The translations under genes were made by a program, and so were the position numbers. Of a stretch of DNA of 44,169 nucleotides, positions 33,103 to 41,926 are shown one piece after another. Within the stretch, counting starts at the first letter, position 1, and each line of letters starts with the position of its first letter. Source of the stretch: Paracoccaceae bacterium. Lineage in GTDB: Bacteria > Pseudomonadota > Alphaproteobacteria > Rhodobacterales > Rhodobacteraceae. The stretch covers positions 1 to 44,169 of the forward strand of contig JAQWKM010000173.1 of the NCBI GenBank assembly GCA_029247845.1, given 5' to 3'. The notes beneath the pieces were generated by a model. It was given only the letters and a program-made list of their open reading frames with translations, searched no databases and was not told the DNA's origin.

Positions 33103-34011
33103 CTAGATCCTAGCAAGACGCCAATTTGGATATATACTAGATTCAAAACAATATTTTTTTGTATCATACCCAGAGAACAGCCCGTCTTGTGTTACGAGAA
33201 CTGTTTGCCAACCGCGTGCCGCTGCACCAAGGATATCAGTATGTAAAGTATCGCCACACATTACAATCTTATGAGAGGGGATACTTGGCAGAGAGGCTTC
33301 AACCAAGTCATAGACTTCAGGAAATGGCTTACCAAAGAAACGAATATTTTTTAGTCCACAATCAGCAAGAAGATGTCCAAAGTGGCCCGGCTCTATGGAA
33401 AAACCATTGTCACGCGGCGCAACCAAATCTGGGTTTGCCACAATGACTGGCCGATCATTTTTTAATAATGACCGCTTAAGAAGTTCTTGTCCAACGTCAG
33501 TCCAAATGGAAGATGATAAAAATAAAAACCCGTCTACGAGATCATAATCTTGAGGTTGATGACCCAAGCGCAGGTAATCAACCTCAAGATCACTTAGATG
33601 ATCCTCTGTCGCCGCGATCACACCCCAAAAGCCTGAAGTTAACACCAATAGCGCTGCGTCTCTGCTGGTAATGATTTCATCGTCTTCGATTTCAATGCCA
33701 AGCTTTGAAAATTTGGCAATTGTCCCAGATCGTTCATAGCTTGCGGCATTGGTCAAGATACGGATTTTACACCCCAATGATCGTAATTCGCGCAGCCTTA
33801 GATCGGCGCCTTTGATAAGGGTTTCACCAACATTCAAGACGCCAAATGCATCAAAGACAAAAACCTCCGCCTGTTCAGCTATTTCGGTTAAGTCGTCAAT
33901 ATCACGTATGCTACTCGAGCATTGAGCTTGTGGCATGCGCGATCTCACTTCTTCATAGCGCCTAAAAATCTCAGGTGTCGTTAACATGTTTGATGAGTGT
34001 CCTTGTGGCAT
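33103..34011 (-). CDS. HAD superfamily class IIA hydrolase (NagD-like)
   Basis: This 302-residue protein has the HAD Rossmann core with a IIA-type cap. Motif I is FVFDAFGVLN, with nucleophile Asp54; the usual general-acid Asp two residues later is Phe56, a change found in the DxWG/DxFG subgroup of this family. Motif II is ILTNAAS, motif III is near FFGKPFPEVYD, and motif IV is CGDTLHTDILGA. A sugar- or glycerol-phosphate phosphatase role is plausible next to the Ugp-like transporter, but the missing second Asp cautions against it. The ATG at 34011 has no strong ribosome site; an internal ATG at 33987 is an alternative. It is divergent from the transporter operon, 679 bp apart. Confidence 0.85.
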   Translation of the reverse strand: MPQGHSSNMLTTPEIFRRYEEVRSRMPQAQCSSSIRDIDDLTEIAEQAEVFVFDAFGVLNVGETLIKGADLRLRELRSLGCKIRILTNAASYERSGTIAKFSKLGIEIEDDEIITSRDAALLVLTSGFWGVIAATEDHLSDLEVDYLRLGHQPQDYDLVDGFLFLSSSIWTDVGQELLKRSLLKNDRPVIVANPDLVAPRDNGFSIEPGHFGHLLADCGLKNIRFFGKPFPEVYDLVEASLPSIPSHKIVMCGDTLHTDILGAAARGWQTVLVTQDGLFSGYDTKKYCFESSIYPNWRLARI

Positions 34012-34690
34012 TCCGTAAAATCGCAGCTCTATTCAGCCTAAATATTCATTTTCGGTCATTAGTGTTAAGATTCAGGTGCTACTTATTTTTTCCTATTTTG
34101 TTGAAAACTTTGAAATGCCAACACTATAGAAAACATTATCAATTCGAGCTTTTTGATAAAATTACATTTCAACAACTAGTTATTCATCAAACATTAAACA
34201 AACTTATCAAAAACAAAAGTTAAAACTACAAAATTTCATAATTTTGTTTTTTTTATTAAGTTAAAGACACTTTAAACAGAATAAGTCACTCATTTGGTAA
34301 TATTTTTGTTGTTTTGTTGTTTTTTATGCGCAATAATCCGCACACGGGAAAATCGTAATTATAACAAATACGCCAAAGGTTTTTGTCGTTCGCTTTGAAT
34401 TAAAAAAGATAAATGGTTTTAAGATAGAAGGGCATCAAAATTAAGGAATAAAAAGTGGAGAAAAGCTAGATTTTCTATCTTAAAAAATAACTCGACTGTC
34501 AAATGAAAATTTATTCAAAACCTTTAAGCCTAACAGCGCGCCATGTCTGCAAATTTTAAGTTTAAAATAAAGAAGAAGCTATGGATAAGAGATTAATTGT
34601 GCGAAACATACCCAGAAATAAAAATATGAAACGCCTCAATTTAGAAACTGATTGTTTGGTACTGGGCGTTACGGCCAGGAAGACGAAACT
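34012..34690. other. 679-bp AT-rich divergent regulatory region
   Basis: This long AT-rich region separates the HAD gene from the Ugp-like operon. Homopolymer A and T runs are common, with a repeated TTTTGTTG near 34306-34321. The clearest element is a long inverted repeat at 34417-34485. A plus-strand ORF at 33975-34223 overlaps the HAD gene and is not supported. Promoters of both divergent units should lie here, perhaps with an operator of the DeoR-type regulator. Confidence 0.5.
34417..34485. repeat. Perfect 13-bp inverted repeat upstream of the Ugp-like operon
   Basis: Arms TTTTAAGATAGAA (34417-34429) and TTCTATCTTAAAA (34473-34485) pair perfectly around a 43-nt loop, which itself contains a short GAAAA/TTTTC stem. 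It ends about 205 bp before the ATPase start. It may be a leader hairpin, a bidirectional terminator or a two-site operator for a dimeric regulator. Confidence 0.75.
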
Positions 34691-35785
34691 ATGAGCGGTG
34701 CAGAGGTCACTCTTAAAAATATCTTTAAAAGCTGGAATGAAATCTCTGCATTGAATGATATATCTCTTGATGTACCTGCAGGTAAATTTACTGCATTGCT
34801 AGGTCCTTCGGGCTGTGGAAAATCAACCGCATTGAGAATTGTTTCAGGATTAGAAGAACCAACATCAGGCCAAGTCTTTATTGGAGGTAACGATGTTACG
34901 CATATACCGCCAGCAGCCCGCGATATAGCAATGGTGTTTCAGTCTTATGCTCTCTTTCCTCATCTGACTGTGGCTGAAAATATTGTGTTTGGTTTACGTG
35001 TTCGCGGTCTAGTCCGCAAGGAGAGGGACGAGAAACTCAAAGCTACAGCCCAGCTATTAGGTTTGAGCGAATTATTAGATCGAAAGCCTAGTCAACTATC
35101 GGGAGGCCAACAGCAGCGCGTTGCACTAGGCCGTGCAATCGTTGCAGATAAGTCAATTTTCTTAATGGATGAACCTTTATCAAACCTCGATGCCAAGCTG
35201 CGCGCCGAAATGCGAGAAGAGATCCGCGCCCTACAGGATCGTCTAGGGGTTACAATGTTATACGTAACTCACGACCAAGTCGAGGCGGTAACGATGGCTG
35301 ACCAAGTTGTTCTGATGAACCATGGGCGAGTAGAGCAAGTGGCATCACCACGGGTAATGTATGAAATGCCCGCAACCCTCTTCGCTGCAAAGTTTATTGG
35401 AACACCACCTATGGTTACGTTTTCACCACAACTCTTATCTCATAGCCTAACACCAAGCCTGCTAAAGAAAAGTCAAAACCTTACTTTTGGTATCAGACCG
35501 GAATCCCTGACTCTAAATGACAGCGGTTTGATTAACGGGACCGTTGGAAATGTTGAGTATCTTGGGGCTGATGCCTTGATTGAATGTAAGGTTGGAGATG
35601 AATTTCTACTTTGTCGTGCCCCTGGGCGGACCCAATTAACCGAAGGAACGCCTATAAACTTAGCATTTAATGTGAAGGACCTGCACGTATTTAATACGGC
35701 CTCAGGACAACGCACAGATAATATGCTTCCAGAGATTGAGATGGCTCTGTCATCCCAAAACGCCAGCTCTGAGCTGGCAAGTTAG
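34691..35785 (+). CDS. Ugp/MalK-type ABC transporter ATP-binding protein
   Basis: This 364-residue ATPase has Walker A GPSGCGKST, Q-loop MVFQSYALFPHLTV, signature LSGGQQQRVALGRAIV, Walker B IFLMDEPLSNLDAKLR and switch YVTHDQ. A C-terminal TOBE domain (GIRPESLTLND onward) places it in the MalK/UgpC group. ATG 34691 is chosen because AGGA lies 10 nt upstream and the protein then begins at the usual VTLKNIFKSW segment; the in-frame TTG at 34652 adds 13 unlike residues. It opens a six-gene plus-strand cluster. The order ATPase, binding protein, two permeases differs from E. coli ugpBAEC. Confidence 0.93.
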   Translation: MSGAEVTLKNIFKSWNEISALNDISLDVPAGKFTALLGPSGCGKSTALRIVSGLEEPTSGQVFIGGNDVTHIPPAARDIAMVFQSYALFPHLTVAENIVFGLRVRGLVRKERDEKLKATAQLLGLSELLDRKPSQLSGGQQQRVALGRAIVADKSIFLMDEPLSNLDAKLRAEMREEIRALQDRLGVTMLYVTHDQVEAVTMADQVVLMNHGRVEQVASPRVMYEMPATLFAAKFIGTPPMVTFSPQLLSHSLTPSLLKKSQNLTFGIRPESLTLNDSGLINGTVGNVEYLGADALIECKVGDEFLLCRAPGRTQLTEGTPINLAFNVKDLHVFNTASGQRTDNMLPEIEMALSSQNASSELAS

Positions 35786-35806
35786 ACCCAAACCTAGAGG
35801 TAAATT

Positions 35807-37090
35807 ATGTTTCAAAAAATATTCAAGATAGCCAGTACGGCTTCTTTAACATCACTCGCTTGCGTTGGCTCTGCTTTTGCAGTTGACCTCGAGTTTTACT
35901 TTCCAGTGGCAGTTGGTGGAGCAGCTGCAACGACCATTGAAAAATTAACCGCAGACTATGTAGCCGCTAATCCAGGTGTAAATATTGATGCCATCTATGC
36001 GGGTAGCTATTCAGATGCGGGCGTAAAGGCCCTTACCGCTGCACGCGGTGGTAAGCCACCACAAATTTCCGTTCTTCTATCAACTCAGATGTTCACGTTG
36101 ATTGATGAGGACGTTATCACGCCGTTTGATGATTTCGTTTCAGCAGAAGAGAAAGAAAGTTGGATTGGTGGCTTTTATCCCTCTTTTATGGAAAATAGTC
36201 AGACGGGCGGCAAAACCTACGGCATTCCCTTTCAACGTTCAACTCCAGTTCTTTATTGGAACAAAGCAGCGTTCGCTGAAGCTGGTCTAGATCCAGAAAT
36301 AGCCCCAGCAACTTGGGATGAGATGGTGGATTTCGGTAAAAAGCTTACTAAAAAAGATGCCAGCGGTAACGTTTCTCAGTGGGGTGTTCGCATTCCATCC
36401 GCTGGTTTCCCCTACTGGTTGTTTCAGGGCCTTTCGACGCCAGCAGGCGCGATACTAGCAAACTCAGACGGTAATAAAACTAACTTCAACGATCCTAAAG
36501 TTGTTGAGGCTCTTGAGTATCTGGTCGACTTGTCAGCCAAGCACGGCATAATGCAGCCAGGCTCAATTGAATGGGGTCCAACTCCTAAAGCCTTCTTTGA
36601 GGGCGAGACAGCTATGATGTGGACAACTACTGGTAACCTTGTCAATGTTCGCAAAAATGCGCCATTTGATTTTGGTGTCGCCATGTTACCTGCTAAAGAG
36701 CGCCGTGGAGCTCCAACAGGCGGTGGTAACTTTTACCTTTTCAAAGATTCTACTGACGAACAGAAGGATGCCGCTGTCGCTTTTGTGCAATGGATCACAG
36801 CGCCAGAGCAAGCTGCCATATGGTCAATTGCGACTGGCTATGTTGCGCCGCGTCCAGATGCCTGGGAAACAGATGCTATGAAAGCTTACACAAAGGACTT
36901 CCCCCCAGCCTTAATTGCAAGAGATCAATTGGAATTTGCCGTTGCTGAACTTTCAACATTTGAAAATGGGAAAGTTACACAAACACTCAACGACGCTTTA
37001 GCCGCCGCAATTGCTGGTGAAAAGACAGCTAAAGATGCTCTTGATCAAGCGCAAGCTACAGCTGATCGTATTCTTAAGCCTTATCGTTAA
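35807..37090 (+). CDS. UgpB-like periplasmic solute-binding protein
   Basis: This 427-residue family-1 solute-binding protein has a Sec signal peptide ending GSAFA. The mature part shows clear UgpB-like features: ADYVAANPGVNIDAIYAGSY, KALTAARGGKPPQISVL, PFQRSTPVLYWNKAAFAEAG and FFEGETAMMWTTTGNL. UgpB binds sn-glycerol-3-phosphate and glycerophosphodiesters. The neighbouring phosphodiesterase, GlpR-like regulator and PsiE protein support an organophosphate ligand. The precise ligand is inferred, not seen. A 10-bp hairpin follows before the permease genes. Confidence 0.92.
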   Translation: MFQKIFKIASTASLTSLACVGSAFAVDLEFYFPVAVGGAAATTIEKLTADYVAANPGVNIDAIYAGSYSDAGVKALTAARGGKPPQISVLLSTQMFTLIDEDVITPFDDFVSAEEKESWIGGFYPSFMENSQTGGKTYGIPFQRSTPVLYWNKAAFAEAGLDPEIAPATWDEMVDFGKKLTKKDASGNVSQWGVRIPSAGFPYWLFQGLSTPAGAILANSDGNKTNFNDPKVVEALEYLVDLSAKHGIMQPGSIEWGPTPKAFFEGETAMMWTTTGNLVNVRKNAPFDFGVAMLPAKERRGAPTGGGNFYLFKDSTDEQKDAAVAFVQWITAPEQAAIWSIATGYVAPRPDAWETDAMKAYTKDFPPALIARDQLEFAVAELSTFENGKVTQTLNDALAAAIAGEKTAKDALDQAQATADRILKPYR

Positions 37091-37101
37091 TTACTAGAAA
37101 T

Positions 37102-37129
37102 GGCTCTGTCCATTTTGTTGGGCAGGGTC
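37102..37129 (+). terminator. Stem-loop after the UgpB-like gene
   Basis: GGCTCTGTCC (37102-37111) can pair with GGGCAGGGTC (37120-37129) over ten positions, counting G-U pairs, with an 8-nt loop. It lies 11 bp after the binding-protein stop and has no T-run. As with the LIV operon, it probably protects or attenuates the transcript so that binding protein exceeds permease. Confidence 0.55.
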
Positions 37130-37153
37130 AAACCTTGAAAGCGATTAAAATAA

Positions 37154-38035
37154 ATGAGAAATTCTGCGAAACACCAGTGGATATATGCATGGCTGCTGCT
37201 TAGCCCAGCTATGATTTTTCTTATCACATTTACACATTACCCTGCTGTTCAGACGGTAATAAGTTCATTTTTTTCCACAGGTCGGGGGCGCCGTAAGTCA
37301 GTTTTCATTGGTTGGGATAACTATGCTACCTTGTTGTTAGACGAAGTCTTTTGGAAGGTGCTTGTAAATAATTTCTGGTACGCAATATGGACAATACCTT
37401 TATCAATTATTTTTTCATTAGCTATGGCTTTATGGGTGAACGATAAGCTAAGGGGCCGCGGCTTTTTAAGAATGGCCTATTTTACACCCACCGTCTTACC
37501 TTTGATAGCAGTCGCCAATATCTGGCTTTTCTTTTATACGCCCGGTTTTGGGTTAATTGATCAAATTCGCGGCTTATTCGGTTTCGCCGAGCAAAATTGG
37601 ATGGGGTCTCCTGATACTGCTCTTTATTCTATGATTGCCGTCGCCATCTGGAAGGAAGCTGGTTTTTTTATGATTTTTTATTTGGCAGCTTTACAAACAA
37701 TCCCGCCTTCTCTTCGGGAAGCTGCCTCTATTGAAGGAGCCAGCAAATTTTACTATTTTCGTCGGGTTATATTTCCTCTTCTTATGCCAACGACATTGTT
37801 CGTTTCGATCAATGCAGTTATAAACTCGTTCCGATTAGTTGACCATATTTTTGTTATGACGGAAGGTGGACCAAATAATTCCTCAAGCCTTTTATTATTC
37901 TATATCTATGAGGTAGCTTTTGATTATTGGGATACCGCCTATGCAGCCACCTTAACAGTGGTCATGTTGGCAATATTGACAACTGTTGCCATAGGACAAT
38001 TCTTTTTTCTTGATAAAAAAGTGCACTACAAATGA
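37154..38035 (+). CDS. Ugp-type ABC transporter permease (UgpA-like)
   Basis: This 293-residue membrane protein has about six transmembrane segments (for example WLLLSPAMIFLITFTHYPAV at the start). The cytoplasmic EAA loop, SLREAASIEGASKFYYFRRV, contacts the ATPase. MTEGGPNNSSSLLLFYIYEVAF is a typical UgpA/MalF-type segment. The gene overlaps the second permease by 4 bp. Its ribosome site is weak. Confidence 0.93.
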   Translation: MRNSAKHQWIYAWLLLSPAMIFLITFTHYPAVQTVISSFFSTGRGRRKSVFIGWDNYATLLLDEVFWKVLVNNFWYAIWTIPLSIIFSLAMALWVNDKLRGRGFLRMAYFTPTVLPLIAVANIWLFFYTPGFGLIDQIRGLFGFAEQNWMGSPDTALYSMIAVAIWKEAGFFMIFYLAALQTIPPSLREAASIEGASKFYYFRRVIFPLLMPTTLFVSINAVINSFRLVDHIFVMTEGGPNNSSSLLLFYIYEVAFDYWDTAYAATLTVVMLAILTTVAIGQFFFLDKKVHYK

Positions 38036-38889
38036 GTTCAAAAGCCTTAAAACTGCCGCAAACAATCGACAAATTTCGATCTTTTAATTTTGATCAATCT
38101 TTGAGCACATTTGCTGCTTGGTGTTTAGCTATTCTTTGGTTGTCACCACTTGTGTACGCAGTTTGGACAGCGTTCCATCCTAGTGAATTTGAAACGCGCT
38201 TCGACCTATTTGCGCCTCTCACACTGCAAAATTTTGTACAGGCTTGGAATGAAGCGCCATTCGCTCGATATTTTTTAAACACCATAATTTTGGTCGCAGG
38301 CATTGTAGCAGCGCAATTCTTTTTATGTACGCTTGCAGCCTATGCATTCGCCCGCTTCACATTCCCCGGCCGGAATATTTTATTTACATTGGTGCTTTTA
38401 CAACTTTTGGTCATGCCAGATATCTTAATCGTACAAAACTACCAAACCATGCGTTCGCTTGGATTGATCGATACAATAGCCGCTATTGGTTTACCTTATA
38501 TTGCGTCAGGTTTTGGTATATTCCTGTTGCGGCAAACGTTTATGACTGTTCCCAAAGAATTGGATGAGGCGGCCAGGGTAGAGGGATGTTCATTCCTTGG
38601 CGTCCTATGGCGAGTATATATCCCCCTGGCCAAGCCAACCTATCTGGCTTATGGACTCGTATCGGTTAGCCACCATTGGAATAATTTTGTTTGGCCACTT
38701 ATTATAACAAATTCAGTGGAAACCCGCCCATTAACAGTTGGGCTTTCTATCTTTGCAGTAACAGACTCCGGAATTCAGTGGTCGGTCATTAATGCTGCTA
38801 CATTGATGACATCTGGACCTTTGTTGATTGCCTTTCTACTTTTCCAGCGGCAATTCGTGCAAAGCTTTGTCCGCGCCGGCATCAAGTAG
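38032..38889 (+). CDS. Ugp-type ABC transporter permease (UgpE-like)
   Basis: This 285-residue membrane protein is the second permease, with about six segments. The EAA loop is PKELDEAARVEGCSFLGVLW, followed by IPLAKP. NFVWPLIITNS and RPLTVGLSIF are typical of UgpE/MalG-type permeases. It starts inside the stop of the UgpA-like gene, and the isomerase gene follows after 10 bp. Confidence 0.93.
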   Translation: MSSKALKLPQTIDKFRSFNFDQSLSTFAAWCLAILWLSPLVYAVWTAFHPSEFETRFDLFAPLTLQNFVQAWNEAPFARYFLNTIILVAGIVAAQFFLCTLAAYAFARFTFPGRNILFTLVLLQLLVMPDILIVQNYQTMRSLGLIDTIAAIGLPYIASGFGIFLLRQTFMTVPKELDEAARVEGCSFLGVLWRVYIPLAKPTYLAYGLVSVSHHWNNFVWPLIITNSVETRPLTVGLSIFAVTDSGIQWSVINAATLMTSGPLLIAFLLFQRQFVQSFVRAGIK

Positions 38890-38899
38890 AGGTATTAAA

Positions 38900-39712
38900 A
38901 TGATTTCTAAAATTGGTGCAGCAATCACAATTAATAACATGGAGCCTGTGATAGAGTGGCTTTGCCATGAAAACCGCCCCATAGAAATTCAAGATTTTAC
39001 ACTCCCCAACATACTAACAGATGATGTCTCTGACGTTTTAAGCACTTACCAAAAAAGTTTAAAATCCCACAATGGAGTTCGCGGAATCCATGGACCATTC
39101 TTTGGACTTGATCTCGGCAATCCAGAAAGAGCATTTCAAAAAATTATCTCCGAACGCCTTTTAAAAGTCCTGGAATTTTGCGAGCGACTAAATGGGCAGT
39201 ATGTGGTTATACACAGTCCTTTTACAGACTGGATGAGATTGAATAGATTACAATATCCGGCTGTGAAGCCAAATACTATTATGTGCATGGATTATATTTT
39301 ACATGCACCACTGCAACGTGCCTCCGAAATTGGTTGCACGCTAGTTTTAGAAAACTGTGATGATACTGACCCCAATATGAGAATGGAGGCTATAGAAAGT
39401 ATTAACCATCCAAATCTCAAACTATCAGTTGACACGGGTCACGCGCAGCTTGCACATTGCAATTATCGAGCTCCCGCAGTGGTGGATTTTATAGCTGCGA
39501 CAGAAGATAAGTTAGCACATGTTCATCTTCAAGATGTAGATGGCTATGCTGATCGCCATTGGCATCCCGGAGAGGGAAATATTTCCTGGCAAACTGTTAT
39601 GGATGAATTACGTAAAAATCGGTCCACCCCACATTTAATCATCGAGATCCGAAAAAATATGCATCGCCTGCCAGAAACTGTTGAATTTTTGGAGAATTTG
39701 GCCGATAAGTAA
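38900..39712 (+). CDS. Sugar phosphate isomerase/epimerase-like TIM barrel (AP endonuclease 2 family)
   Basis: This 270-residue protein has the xylose isomerase-like TIM-barrel fold. Likely metal ligands are Glu in LVLENCDD, Asp and His in LSVDTGHAQ, His in AHVHLQDVDG, and Glu in LIIEIRK near the end. HPGEGNISW is also a family mark. ATG 38900 is chosen, with AGAGG 7 nt upstream; a longer frame would run back into the permease. The family includes isomerases, epimerases and endonucleases, so the reaction is open. Its place between the transporter and the GlpR-like regulator suggests that it processes the imported ligand. Confidence 0.85.
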   Translation: MISKIGAAITINNMEPVIEWLCHENRPIEIQDFTLPNILTDDVSDVLSTYQKSLKSHNGVRGIHGPFFGLDLGNPERAFQKIISERLLKVLEFCERLNGQYVVIHSPFTDWMRLNRLQYPAVKPNTIMCMDYILHAPLQRASEIGCTLVLENCDDTDPNMRMEAIESINHPNLKLSVDTGHAQLAHCNYRAPAVVDFIAATEDKLAHVHLQDVDGYADRHWHPGEGNISWQTVMDELRKNRSTPHLIIEIRKNMHRLPETVEFLENLADK

Positions 39713-39724
39713 TGGAATCATAAG

Positions 39725-40510
39725 ATGTCAGCAAAGAAAAATAAGCGACGTAAACATATCGAAAAATTCGTGCTCGAACGCGGCGCTGTTTCTATTGGCG
39801 CTTTGGCTGAAATCTTGGATGTTTCGACACAAACTATTCGCCGTGATATTGATAAACTCTGCGAAGGCGGCCTTTTAAGCCGTAGGCATGGTCGGGTCGA
39901 ATTGGCGCAAAGGCATTCTAATACTCCGTTTGATCAGCGCGTTTCAACAAATCTAGCAGAAAAGCGCGGTATTGGAGAAGCCACAGCAGAATTAATTCCA
40001 GATGGATCGACTATTTTCATCTCTATCGGATCCACGCCTCTGAGTGTTGCACGAGCCTTGAGGCGCCGTAAGGGCTTAACCATTATTACCAACAATTTAA
40101 GTGCGGCGATGGCGCTAAGTGAGGAATTGACAAACCGAATCATTTTGCCCGGGGGAGAATTAAGGCTTCCAGATCGTGATATTCTTGGCGACGAGGTGCT
40201 CGAGTTTTTTAGTCACTACAGAGCTGAATTTGGTATTTTTGGCGTTGCAGGTGTAGCCGAGGATGGCTCCTTACTGGAATTTCATGCCGCCGAGGTGCGG
40301 GCCCGCGAACAGATAAGAACAAATTCTCTGAAGTCATTTTTGGTTCTCGATCACTCTAAGTTTGGGCGACTTGCGCCTGCCGTAGGTGAAAATATTTTAG
40401 ATGTCGACACCATTATCTTGGACCAGATTCCAGATGAAAAATATAAAGAACTGCTCGAAACCATAAAAGATAAGTTAATCCTTACCGAGATCGATGACTA
40501 TGGCGCATAA
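39725..40510 (+). CDS. DeoR/GlpR-type transcriptional regulator
   Basis: This 261-residue regulator has an N-terminal winged helix (VSIGALAEILDVSTQTIRRDIDKL, then GGLLSRRHGR) and a C-terminal sugar-phosphate sensor domain (ISIGSTPLSVARAL, ITNNLSAAMAL, GVAGVAEDGSLLEF, DHSKFGR). DeoR/GlpR proteins are usually repressors that release DNA when bound to a phosphorylated metabolite such as glycerol-3-phosphate. It follows the isomerase-like gene by 12 bp, so it probably regulates this operon, with the repeat at 34417-34485 as one possible site. Confidence 0.93.
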   Translation: MSAKKNKRRKHIEKFVLERGAVSIGALAEILDVSTQTIRRDIDKLCEGGLLSRRHGRVELAQRHSNTPFDQRVSTNLAEKRGIGEATAELIPDGSTIFISIGSTPLSVARALRRRKGLTIITNNLSAAMALSEELTNRIILPGGELRLPDRDILGDEVLEFFSHYRAEFGIFGVAGVAEDGSLLEFHAAEVRAREQIRTNSLKSFLVLDHSKFGRLAPAVGENILDVDTIILDQIPDEKYKELLETIKDKLILTEIDDYGA

Positions 40511-40702
40511 GCCCGATTCAATTTTGCAAAAAATATCAAAACCCCCAACAGAAGTTACACCCAAAAGCAGGTTTTGTGGAAACAGAATAAAGAGAAAAAG
40601 TCCGTAATTTCATGCCCGTAAAACAAGCTCAGTTCAAATAAAATGATACTTAACTAAATGCGACTTTTTTCGTTGCCAATTGTTTAAACTTGGAGATATG
40701 AA

Positions 40703-41503
40703 ATGACTAAGATTATTCAAATTTCAGATACCCATTTAGTTGGCGAGGGTAATTTCGTATCTAAAACCTTAGAAACCGCCGCACCTTTGGAAGATTTGAC
40801 CAGACGCATTGCAGAAATCGAATTAGAAGTTGGAGCAATTGATGCAATAATTGTTAGTGGTGATATTAGTGATGACGGCAGTGCTGAAAGCTACGCGCGA
40901 TTCAAATCAATCTTAAGCCCATTAAAATTAACATTTTTCGCAGTGCCCGGTAATCATGATGTACGATCCATTTTTCGGGCCGCCTTTTCATCAGCAGGTT
41001 ATCTTCCAGGTTCGGGTAAGTTAAATTGGCATCAGGTAGTGGGTGAGATTCATATTGTTGGCCTTGATACGCTCATAGAAGGTCAAGATGGAGGTGAATT
41101 AGACTCTGAAACGCTACAATTCTTAGAATCCACTCTGGAAAAGCTGAAAAATGTTCCCGTTATTTTGATGTTTCATCATCCACCATTTAAATCTGGCATT
41201 AAGTTTATGGACTCAATTTGCTTGCATAAAGGTCAAACGCGTTTATATGAAATCCTTAAGTCGTATCCTGGTGAATTAATTGTCGTCTGCGGTCACATTC
41301 ATAGGAATATAGTTACGCAATTAGCTGGGCACACAGTAATATCTGCACCATCTACATGCAGTAGTTTTTTGTACAACATTCACAGCGATGCACCAGTTGG
41401 TTTTTTGAAACAAGAAGGTGGGTTAATTCTCCATGATTGGTCGCAAGGGTTTAAATCAATTAGAATTGAAGCAGAGCGCGGTGCAGGTCCATTTGCATTT
41501 TAG
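40703..41503 (+). CDS. Metallophosphoesterase, GpdQ/CpdA-like phosphodiesterase
   Basis: This 266-residue protein has the calcineurin-like phosphoesterase motifs in order: ISDTHL (Asp9, His11), SGDISDDG (Asp54), PGNHD (Asn84, His85), FHHPP (about His159), and CGHIHRN (His198, His200). These form a dinuclear metal site. The class III type includes the glycerophosphodiesterase GpdQ and the cAMP phosphodiesterase CpdA. The C-terminal GAGPFAF resembles GpdQ-group endings. Beside a UgpB-like transporter, hydrolysis of glycerophosphodiesters is the likelier role. GGAG lies 5 nt upstream of the ATG. A 192-bp gap separates it from the regulator, so it may have its own promoter. Confidence 0.9.
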   Translation: MTKIIQISDTHLVGEGNFVSKTLETAAPLEDLTRRIAEIELEVGAIDAIIVSGDISDDGSAESYARFKSILSPLKLTFFAVPGNHDVRSIFRAAFSSAGYLPGSGKLNWHQVVGEIHIVGLDTLIEGQDGGELDSETLQFLESTLEKLKNVPVILMFHHPPFKSGIKFMDSICLHKGQTRLYEILKSYPGELIVVCGHIHRNIVTQLAGHTVISAPSTCSSFLYNIHSDAPVGFLKQEGGLILHDWSQGFKSIRIEAERGAGPFAF

Positions 41504-41543
41504 GACAAGCGTTCAAATAGAGCAATTTCATGCATTGTCCTAA
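41500..41543 (+). terminator. Possible terminator hairpin after the phosphodiesterase gene
   Basis: Perfect 9-bp arms TTAGGACAA (41500-41508, including the stop codon) and TTGTCCTAA (41535-41543) enclose a 26-nt loop. There is no T-run, so it could be a weak terminator or 3' stabiliser. Confidence 0.45.
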
Positions 41544-41561
41544 TACTAAAGGCTAAGTAAC

Positions 41562-41810
41562 TTGAACGAACCTTTTATAATCATATTCTTACTGAATATC
41601 GCAGGCGCGGCAGCGCTTCTTATATGGTCTGTTCAATTGGTTCGGACTGGTGTTGAGCATGCATTTTCCAATCATTTGCGGCTCTGGCTACGTAGGTCTG
41701 GCAGCAATCGCTTTTTGGCAACGCTGACTGGAACAGTATCAGCGGTACTTTTGCAAAGCTCCACTGCGGTTGCAATTATGGTTTCCAATTTTGTCTCTGC
41801 CATATATTAA
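41562..41810 (+). pseudogene. Truncated Na/Pi cotransporter family gene (N-terminal remnant)
   Basis: The 82-codon frame starts with TTG 41562 and matches only the beginning of Na+/phosphate cotransporters of the NptA/YjbB type: ALLIWSVQLVRTGVEHAF and GTVSAVLLQSSTAVAIM, the first QSST repeat. The family normally has over 300 residues with a second QSST repeat. Here the frame stops shortly after the first one, and nothing similar follows before 41927. A truncation is the best explanation, although a short real product cannot be excluded. Confidence 0.75.
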
Positions 41811-41926
41811 AGCATGATATAGTTTTCACTTCACAACTTCACCCACAACGGCATGGTTTTAACATCTGTTATAGTGGACTTTGCGAGAACCTACGCTATC
41901 TTAAGCTGTCTAATATAGGAAGACCT

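Noticed and set aside
33975-34223. Plus-strand ORF of 82 aa in the divergent region
   Set aside because: It overlaps the start of the HAD gene on the other strand and is a low-complexity AT-rich frame without a ribosome site.
34494-34506. Single CTGTCAAATGA half-site upstream of the Ugp-like operon
   Set aside because: It has no second half-site at the right spacing, so it is likely chance.
41896-41910. Pho-box-like repeat CTATC...CTGTC upstream of the PsiE-like gene
   Set aside because: The period is 10 bp instead of 11 bp and the units match poorly; not enough for a PhoB site.
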